NCBI RefSeq assembly: GCF_032397745.1
Contig: NZ_CP135921.1
Location: 8,730,501 to 8,794,500 of the forward strand
Source of the DNA: Bradyrhizobium prioriisuperbiae
Lineage (GTDB): Bacteria > Pseudomonadota > Alphaproteobacteria > Rhizobiales > Xanthobacteraceae
DNA: 64,000 nucleotides
Direction: 5' to 3'
Shown piece after piece: positions 58,130 to 64,000 of this stretch. The notes beneath the pieces were generated by a model. The model was not told where the DNA came from. It ran no database searches and saw only the letters and a list, made by a program, of their open reading frames with translations. The position numbers and the translations under genes are program-made. The first letter of the stretch is position 1. Each line of letters starts with the position of its first letter.

Positions 58130-58417
58130 CTATTTCTGCCCAGCGAGCCACGCCGCGATCGGGCGCAGCTCGTCGTCGGAATAGCCCTTGGCGATCCGCC
58201 CCATCACGGTGGCGGGCCGCGAGCCGTCGCGGAACGCCGCGATCAAAGTGAGGATCTCGCCGGCATCGCGGCCGGTGATCCGCGGCACCGCGGCTGCCGA
58301 CGCGCCATGGCAGCCCGAGCACGACGCCGCGCCCGTCGGTGGCAGCGACGCGGCGCAGGCCGGCGCAGCCGATGCGCCGACTGCCGCGATCAGAAGCACC
58401 ATCGACAAAAATTTCAT
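58130..58417 (-). CDS. Monoheme cytochrome c subunit (SoxE/FccA-like)
   Basis: A 95-residue periplasmic cytochrome c with a signal peptide (about residues 1-23, ending A-C-A-A) and heme motif C-S-G-C-H (33-37). V-M-G-R-I-A-K-G-Y-S-D-D-E-L gives the Met ligand and the last helix. It is a monoheme partner for the flavoprotein encoded 9 bp downstream; the Allochromatium partner is diheme. An in-frame ATG ten codons upstream is possible, but the one at 58417 begins the signal peptide. Confidence 0.9.
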   Translation of the reverse strand: MKFLSMVLLIAAVGASAAPACAASLPPTGAASCSGCHGASAAAVPRITGRDAGEILTLIAAFRDGSRPATVMGRIAKGYSDDELRPIAAWLAGQK

Positions 58418-58484
58418 GCAGAACGTCCGATCCGATGCGGCAGCCATGATGGCTGCCGCATGTCAGTCACGTCGCCCCATCCCA

Positions 58485-60677
58485 TTACGCGAACAGGATG
58501 TCATGGTTCTTCAACGGCACCGAGCGGATGCGTTTGCCGGTGGCGGCGAAGAATGCGTTGAGCACCGCAGGCGCCGCAACGCAGATGGTCGGCTCACCGA
58601 CGCCGCCCCAGAAGCCGCCGCTCGGCATCAAGATCGCCTCCACCTTCGGCATCTCGGCGATCCGCATCGAGTTGTAGGTGTCGAAGTTCTCCTGCTCGAC
58701 ACGGCCGTCCTTGATGGTGATCTCGCCGTAGAGCAGCGCCGAAAGACCGTAGACGAAAGAGCCCGCGACCTGGCGTTCGATCTGCGCCGGGTTCACGGCG
58801 TAACCGGGATCGGTGGCCGCGACGATGCGGTGCACCTTGATCTTGTTGCCGTCAGTCACAGAGATTTCAGTGGCGGCGGCAACGTAACTACCGAAGCCCA
58901 TATGCTGGCAGAGACCGCGGAACACGCCCTGCGGCGGCGGAGTATCCCAGCCGATCTTTTCCGCAACCGCGTTGAGCACGGCGAGGTGCTTGGGATGATT
59001 GGCCATCAGCTTGCGCCGGAACGCGAGCGGATCCTGTCCGGCCGATTTGGCGAGCTCATCCATGAAGCATTCGAGGTAAATGGCGTTGTGATTGACATTG
59101 ACGCCACGCCAGAAGCCCGGCGGCACATGCGGATTGCGCATGGAGTGATCGATCAGGAGATTCGGCACGCTGTAGCCGAACGCCGCTTCGCCGGTCGGAT
59201 TGAGGCCCTGGAACGTGACCGTATCCTTGCCGTTCTGCAGGTTGTTGGGAAACACACTGGCGATGATCGACTGACCGGAGATGCGCATATGCAGGCCGGT
59301 CAGGTTGTTGTCGGCATCGAACGCGCCGGTGAGCTTGCACTGGGTGATTGGGTGGTACTTGCCGTGCAGCATGTCTTCTTCGCGCGACCACAACAGCTTG
59401 ACCGGCGTGCCCGGCATCTGCTTGGCGATCGCCACCGCCTGGCGGACATAGTCGGTCATGCCGCGCCGGCCGAAGCCACCGCCGAGCATCACCTTGTGCA
59501 CCTCGCACTTCTCCGCCGGCAGGCCGGAGGCTTCCGTGGTCGCAGCGAAGGCCGCTTCGCCGTTCTGGGTGCCGGTCCAGACCTCGCACTTGTCAGGCGT
59601 GTAGAGCACCGTGGCGTTGAGCGGCTCCATCGCCGCATGGTTCTGGTAGGGATAGGAATACACCGCCTCGACCTTGCGGGCAGCACCCGCGATCGCGGCC
59701 TTGACGTCGCCGTTCTGATTGCCCACGAACGCCGGCTGCGCCGGGTCGAGGCCTTCCTCCAGCCATTTGGCGATCGAGGCGCTGGTCACCCTGGCGTTGT
59801 CGCCCTCGTCCCAGACGATCGGCAGGGCATCGAGCGCGGTCTTGGCGTGCCACCAGGTGTCGGCCACCACCGCCACCGCGGTGTCGCCAACCCGGACGAC
59901 TTTCTTGATGCCCTTCATGCCGGCAATCTTGGCCTCGTCGTAGCTCTTCAGCTTGCCGCCGAACACCGGGCAATCCTTGATCGCAGCATTGAGCAAACCC
60001 GGCAGCTTGATATCGGCGCCATAGATCATCTTGCCGGTGGTCTTGTCCTCGGTGTCGAGCCGCTTCAGCGGCTTGCCGGCAATGGTCCAGTCCTTGGGAT
60101 CCTTGAGCTTGACGTCGGCCGGCGGCGTCAGCTTGGCAGCGGCTTCCGCCACCTTGCCGTAGGTGGTGGTCCGATTCGACGGCGTGTGAGTGATGATGCT
60201 GTTGGCCGCGGTGCATTCGGTAACAGGGACTTTCCAGCTCTCGGCGGCGGCCTGGATCAGCATCATGCGTGCGGCGGCGCCGCCCTTGCGCACATAATCC
60301 TGCGAGGTGCGGATGCCGCGGCTGCCGCCGGTGGAGAAATCGCCCCACACCCGCTTGCGTGCCACGCTCTCGCCGGGGGTGGGATATTCGGTGGTGACTT
60401 TCGACCAGTCGCACTGCAACTCCTCGGCGACAAGCTGCGCCAGCCCGGTGAGGGTGCCCTGCCCCATCTCGGAGCGGGCGACGCGGATCACGACCGTATC
60501 GTCGGGCCGGATCACGACCCAGGCGTTGACCTCGGGCGAACCGTCCGCGGCGCGAACCACGGTCGGACCACCGAAGGGAATGTCGAGCCCAAGGGCGAGA
60601 CCGCCACCGGCGACGGTGGCGCCGACCACGAAAGCCCGGCGGCTGAGCGAACGAGTTGCTGTCATCATCTTGTTCAT
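58485..60677 (-). CDS. Xanthine dehydrogenase family molybdopterin subunit, IorB-like
   Basis: A 730-residue periplasmic molybdenum hydroxylase subunit with a Tat signal (S-R-R-A-F-V-V-G, about 12-19). G-G-G-F-G-R-R-G (near 407), F-W-R-G-V-N and the active-site glutamate in G-V-G-E-P near the C-terminus bind the molybdenum centre and substrate. The form with a duplicated IorB-type domain is typical of isoquinoline or aldehyde oxidoreductases that work in the periplasm. It pairs with the [2Fe-2S] subunit encoded upstream. It is the second gene of a probable operon with cytochrome c, FccB and sox genes, so the small cytochrome could also be its electron acceptor (inference). Confidence 0.92.
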   Translation of the reverse strand: MNKMMTATRSLSRRAFVVGATVAGGGLALGLDIPFGGPTVVRAADGSPEVNAWVVIRPDDTVVIRVARSEMGQGTLTGLAQLVAEELQCDWSKVTTEYPTPGESVARKRVWGDFSTGGSRGIRTSQDYVRKGGAAARMMLIQAAAESWKVPVTECTAANSIITHTPSNRTTTYGKVAEAAAKLTPPADVKLKDPKDWTIAGKPLKRLDTEDKTTGKMIYGADIKLPGLLNAAIKDCPVFGGKLKSYDEAKIAGMKGIKKVVRVGDTAVAVVADTWWHAKTALDALPIVWDEGDNARVTSASIAKWLEEGLDPAQPAFVGNQNGDVKAAIAGAARKVEAVYSYPYQNHAAMEPLNATVLYTPDKCEVWTGTQNGEAAFAATTEASGLPAEKCEVHKVMLGGGFGRRGMTDYVRQAVAIAKQMPGTPVKLLWSREEDMLHGKYHPITQCKLTGAFDADNNLTGLHMRISGQSIIASVFPNNLQNGKDTVTFQGLNPTGEAAFGYSVPNLLIDHSMRNPHVPPGFWRGVNVNHNAIYLECFMDELAKSAGQDPLAFRRKLMANHPKHLAVLNAVAEKIGWDTPPPQGVFRGLCQHMGFGSYVAAATEISVTDGNKIKVHRIVAATDPGYAVNPAQIERQVAGSFVYGLSALLYGEITIKDGRVEQENFDTYNSMRIAEMPKVEAILMPSGGFWGGVGEPTICVAAPAVLNAFFAATGKRIRSVPLKNHDILFA

Positions 60678-60687
60678 GACGGCCCCC

Positions 60688-61137
60688 TTACGCGTTCGCC
60701 GCGGCGTGGATCGCTTCGCGCACCTGCGCGAAGGTGCCGCACCGGCAGATGTTGGTAATGGCCTCGTCGATGTCCTTGTCGGTGGGCTTCGGCTTCTCCT
60801 TCAGGAGCGCCGCCACCGCCATGATCATGCCGCTCTGGCAATAGCCGCATTGTGGAACATCGTTGGCCACCCAGGCCTGCTGCACCTTGTGCAGGGGACC
60901 GCCCGCGGCCAGCCCCTCAATGGTGATGATCTGTTTGCCGACCACGTCAGACACCTGCATGCTGCAGGATCGGGTGGCTTCGCCGTCGATATGGACGGTG
61001 CAGGCGCCGCATTGTGCAATGCCGCAGCCGTATTTGGTCCCGGTCAGGCCGACCAGCTCCCGGATGGCCCAGAGCAGCGGCATATCCGGCTCTGCGTCGA
61101 TATCGTAGGTTTTCCCGTTGATCGTGAGGACTGGCAT
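60688..61137 (-). CDS. [2Fe-2S] subunit of molybdenum hydroxylase, IorA-like
   Basis: A 149-residue protein with two [2Fe-2S] clusters. The plant-type site is C-G-I-A-Q-C-G-A-C with a later C in T-R-S-C; the second site is C-G-Y-C-Q-S-G and C-R-C-G-T. No signal peptide is present, so it would be exported folded with the Tat-targeted large subunit. It begins the leftward operon; its stop lies 10 bp before the large-subunit start. The 213 bp upstream contain no gene and should hold the promoter of the operon. Confidence 0.93.
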   Translation of the reverse strand: MPVLTINGKTYDIDAEPDMPLLWAIRELVGLTGTKYGCGIAQCGACTVHIDGEATRSCSMQVSDVVGKQIITIEGLAAGGPLHKVQQAWVANDVPQCGYCQSGMIMAVAALLKEKPKPTDKDIDEAITNICRCGTFAQVREAIHAAANA

Positions 61138-61350
61138 CGTTTCTTCCTCTTGCCCGGCGACATGTTCGCCCCTGGAAGTCCGATGGTGACCCGGGATCTG
61201 GAATTGTTCAAATCAAGATTTCTCGTGCGCCTCTGCCCCGTCTCGTCAGGCGACGATTGGTACCTTTGGTTCAAACTGAGCGGCGCAGGCGCGCCCACGT
61301 CCATAAATAAAGTAATGCAATCAAAAGCACCGGCTGACGACGGGATGATG

Positions 61351-62343
61351 TCATTCCGCCTTGATGCCGGCCTCGGCGATGACCTTGCCCCACTTGGCCG
61401 TCTCGGAGCGGATGAAGTCGGCAAACCCCTGGGGTGACGAGGGCGACGGCTCCGCGCCGAGCAACTGGATCTTCTCGATCACACCGGGATCCTTCAGCGC
61501 CTTGACGAAAGCGGCATTGAGCCGGGTGATGATCTCGGGCGCTGTGCCCGCGCGCGCAACCACCCCGAACCATCCGACCGCGGCGAAATCCTTCAGGCCG
61601 AGTTCGGCCAGTGAGGCCGTAGCGGGCAAGAAGCTGACGCGCTTGGCCGCCGACACACCGAGCGCCTTGAGCCTGCCTTCGCGGATCAGTTGCAGCGATG
61701 ACGGGAAATCCAGCACTGCGAGCGGAATGTGCCCCGCAAGCACATCGACGGCGGTGGGCGCAGAGCCGCGATAGGGCACGAGCTTGACCCTGGCCTGCGC
61801 CTTCTGGGCGAACAGCGCAGCGGTGAGATGCATCGCGGTGCCGTTGCCGCCATGGCCGATCGACAATTCGTCGGGTTTGGATTTCGCAAACGCGATAATC
61901 CCGTCCACCGAGGACACCGGCGCTCGTTCCGACGCCACCAGCACGAACGGGATTTCGGCCAGCAGCGTGATCGGCGCCAGGTCCTTGAGCGGATCGAACG
62001 GCATCGCATTGTTCAGATGCGGGTTGACCGTGAGCACGCCGGCCGCGGCGACGCCGAGAGTGTAACCATCGGCCGGCGCCTGCACCACCGCCCCGATGCC
62101 GATATTGCCGCCAGCCCCAGATCGGTTTTCGATCACGATGGGCTGCTGCAACTCCGCCGACAAAATCGGCTGCAGCGCCCGGATCACCACGTCGGCACTG
62201 CCGCCCGGCGGAAAGGTGACGATCAGCTTGATCGGCTGATCGGGATAGGCCATCGCCGGCCGTGGCCCCATCGCCAGGACCAGCAACAGCAACGATAGCC
62301 ATATCTCAGAGCGACATGCCGTGCGTCCGCGGAATCCGCGCAT
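61351..62343 (-). CDS. Bug/TctC family periplasmic binding protein
   Basis: A 330-residue binding protein with a signal peptide (about residues 13-33, ending A-M-A-Y). Y-P-D-Q-P-I-K-L-I-V-T-F-P-P-G-G-S-A-D, N-R-S-G-A-G-G-N-I-G and D-G-Y-T-L are the family signatures. These proteins bind carboxylates or aromatic acids for tripartite tricarboxylate transporters; no membrane components are visible. I chose the ATG at 62343 with GGGAGGA upstream. It follows the FAD monooxygenase gene (35-bp gap), so it may bind the aromatic substrate or product of that enzyme. Confidence 0.92.
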   Translation of the reverse strand: MRGFRGRTACRSEIWLSLLLLVLAMGPRPAMAYPDQPIKLIVTFPPGGSADVVIRALQPILSAELQQPIVIENRSGAGGNIGIGAVVQAPADGYTLGVAAAGVLTVNPHLNNAMPFDPLKDLAPITLLAEIPFVLVASERAPVSSVDGIIAFAKSKPDELSIGHGGNGTAMHLTAALFAQKAQARVKLVPYRGSAPTAVDVLAGHIPLAVLDFPSSLQLIREGRLKALGVSAAKRVSFLPATASLAELGLKDFAAVGWFGVVARAGTAPEIITRLNAAFVKALKDPGVIEKIQLLGAEPSPSSPQGFADFIRSETAKWGKVIAEAGIKAE

Positions 62344-62378
62344 CTCGTTATCCTCCCCAAAACGGCCGGTTGTCCGGC

Positions 62379-64000
62379 TCATGCAGCGCGTAAGGCGCCT
62401 CGTATTCGGTCGATCAGTGCATCGGCATCCGCCGGGGCAGTGTTACCGCGCCAGGCGATATGCTGATCGGGCCGCGCCAGGATCAACACCTCGCCGCAGA
62501 CACCTGCCTCGGCGGCGTCGATATCCAGCAGCGTCATCGGCAGATTGCGCTTCGCAGCCGCGCCGAGCAACGGCGTCGCATCGACAGCCGGATCGCGCCG
62601 GATCAGCGTGTACAGCGGCCCGAACGCGTCATAGAGCGAGCGGCGGTCCCGCAGCCACAGATGCGGGACCCGCGCGCCCGGAACGGTCGACGGCTCGAAA
62701 CCTCCCATGGTGTAGGGCGGCGGTGTCTCGCCGTCATAGGCGATCAGCGGCGAGCGATCATAATAGTAGCCGAAATTCAGGCCGGCGCAGCAATATTGCT
62801 GGACGTTCAGATCGTAAGCCGCCTGGCCCAACGCCGCACGGGCGGCATCCGCCGCGGGGCCATCGGCCTCGATATCCCCGGGCACATCGCGACGCTGGCT
62901 CATGATCGCCAGCGCATGGTTCATCGCGAAATGCGACACCTGTTCGGTGATGGGCTGGCGTTCCGCCTCGTAGGCATCAAGGATACCGGCTGCGGCCCAG
63001 CCGTTGAGATGCGCTGCCAAGAGCCAGCTGAGATTGGCGGCATCCGCGATGCCGGCATTCATGCCGTAGCCCGCATACGGAATCCATAAGTGTGCGGCAT
63101 CGCCGCAGATGAAGGCGCGGCGGTCACGAAAGCGGTCCGCGACCAGACGACGGCCAACCCAGTCTTCCTTGCTGATCACGCGGTACGGGAAATTCTCGTC
63201 AACTCCAAGGATGTTGCGGATCGCCCAGTCGCGATCGACGGAGTCGAATTCCAGTTCGTCGGGCTTGAGATGGTTGTGCACCAGCCATTTGTCGTGGCCA
63301 TCGATCGCAACCGTGGTGCCGCAGCGGCGCGGATTGAGCGACAGCACCATCCAGGCCGGCGTATGCGCCGCCATCAGATGCTTGAGCTGCGGCGCTTCGA
63401 TGAAAGTCGACTGCACCCGTTGCACCACCGGCGTGCCGGTCAGGCTGGCGCCGATCAGCCGGCGCACCATGGACTTTCCGCCATCACACCCGATCACATA
63501 GGATGCCGAGATATGAAAGGAACTATGGGCGTCAAGCTCGCGCGCCGTCGCCACCACCTCATCGTCCGTCTGCGTGAAATCCTCGATCTGTGTGCGTGAC
63601 AGGACGCGGATTCGCGGATGCGACGCCGCATTGCGAAACAGGATCGGTTCGAGATAGATCTGGTTGATGCGGTGCGGCGGCTCCGGCGTCGGCCACCAGG
63701 TGTCCGGCCCGCCGGTGGCGACATAACGTAACGCGCGGCTGGGAATCGGGATGCGTGACAATTCGCGGCCGGTCGCCGTGGTCCGGTACGAGCAGTCGTT
63801 GGGAAAGTCGGCTGGCAGGCCCGCATTTCTGATCTCGCCGACCATGCCGAGCCGCCGGAACACTTCCATTGAGCGCGCCGACACATGATTGCATTTCACG
63901 CTCGGCGGCTCGCCAGGCCTGCGGACTTCGGCGACCACCACGTCGATGCCGCGCGAGGCGAGATCCATCGCCGCCGTGAGGCCGACCGGCCCCGCGCCCA
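62379..64000 (-). CDS. FAD-dependent aromatic monooxygenase, 5' end outside window
   Basis: At least 540 residues of a single-component flavin hydroxylase of the MhpA/PheA group; the N-terminal residues lie beyond the right edge. G-A-G-P-V-G-L at the visible start is part of the FAD motif. G-C-D-G-G-K-S-M-V-R (about 160-170) and G-D-A-A-H-L-W-I-P-Y-A-G-Y-G-M-N bind FAD phosphate and ribityl, and the C-terminal part is the thioredoxin-like domain of phenol hydroxylases. It hydroxylates an aromatic ring using NAD(P)H and oxygen. The substrate is unknown. Confidence 0.9.
   Translation of the reverse strand, partial: GAGPVGLTAAMDLASRGIDVVVAEVRRPGEPPSVKCNHVSARSMEVFRRLGMVGEIRNAGLPADFPNDCSYRTTATGRELSRIPIPSRALRYVATGGPDTWWPTPEPPHRINQIYLEPILFRNAASHPRIRVLSRTQIEDFTQTDDEVVATARELDAHSSFHISASYVIGCDGGKSMVRRLIGASLTGTPVVQRVQSTFIEAPQLKHLMAAHTPAWMVLSLNPRRCGTTVAIDGHDKWLVHNHLKPDELEFDSVDRDWAIRNILGVDENFPYRVISKEDWVGRRLVADRFRDRRAFICGDAAHLWIPYAGYGMNAGIADAANLSWLLAAHLNGWAAAGILDAYEAERQPITEQVSHFAMNHALAIMSQRRDVPGDIEADGPAADAARAALGQAAYDLNVQQYCCAGLNFGYYYDRSPLIAYDGETPPPYTMGGFEPSTVPGARVPHLWLRDRRSLYDAFGPLYTLIRRDPAVDATPLLGAAAKRNLPMTLLDIDAAEAGVCGEVLILARPDQHIAWRGNTAPADADALIDRIRGALRAA

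Noticed and set aside
58188..60758. Very long plus-strand reading frame (over 850 codons)
   Set aside because: It is the antisense of the molybdenum hydroxylase and cytochrome genes; high GC3 keeps the opposite strand open. The product has no domain, and is rich in His, Arg and Gly.

Overview
The window looks like a GC-rich alphaproteobacterial chromosome, probably Hyphomicrobiales and most likely Nitrobacteraceae (the Bradyrhizobium, Rhodopseudomonas, Afipia, Tardiphaga group). This is inference from sox gene order, TRAP/GntR and Bug/TctC transport genes, codon bias, and dispersed palindromic repeats of a type common in that family. I saw no tRNA, rRNA, CRISPR array, insertion sequence or phage gene.

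Layout. 1-724: the end of an OmpA-like gene, translationally coupled to a Ras-like small GTPase. 725-2535: two small membrane or exported proteins, a diverged direct repeat and a strong terminator. 2793-5278: an SDR, then a TetR regulator and an alpha/beta hydrolase that share an operator-like palindrome. 5402-16183: a class III nucleotide cyclase, a DegT-type aminotransferase, two MFS transporters (one divergent from a TetR gene across a double operator), a 2-hydroxy-acid oxidase, a Nu-type GST and a GntR/FCD regulator. 16400-22215: a TRAP transporter operon continuing into type II dehydroquinase, a KstD-like flavoprotein and an unknown protein. 22448-27332: TonB receptor, iron-type binding protein and PepSY membrane protein. 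27353-30383: an ABC-F ATPase and a secreted class II aldolase behind a 45-codon gene.

30617-41299 is sulfur oxidation cluster I: soxC-D-X-Y-Z, soxA-K, soxB, two exported DsrE-like proteins and a GlcG/HbpS protein leftward. An ArsR-type soxR and a SoxH-like hydrolase run rightward, with a YeeE/YedE transporter beyond. REP-like palindromes sit at three gene junctions of this cluster. 42529-44334 is a lone carbamoyltransferase. 44504-51765 is a TetR-linked acyl-CoA degradation cluster: crotonase, acyl-CoA dehydrogenase, SDR, two-subunit MaoC hydratase, SCP-type thiolase and acyl-CoA ligase.

53041-61137 holds sulfur oxidation cluster II. A molybdenum hydroxylase pair of the IorAB type, a small cytochrome c, a flavocytochrome c sulfide dehydrogenase flavoprotein and soxX-Y-Z-A run leftward, followed by a CmcJ-like oxygenase and an AhpD-like protein. 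SoxX and SoxA here are a different type from cluster I (diheme SoxA, no SoxK), there is no SoxB or SoxCD, and SoxY lacks the normal terminal GGCGG arm. I regard cluster II as the strongest candidate for an undescribed system. The window closes with a Bug/TctC binding protein and a truncated FAD monooxygenase.

How it fits together. Cluster I should oxidise thiosulfate on the SoxYZ carrier, with cytochrome SoxXA(K), SoxB and SoxCD acting in turn. Cluster II may feed on sulfide or another reduced sulfur species through its flavocytochrome and its own variant carrier, either using SoxB from cluster I or following a different chemistry.
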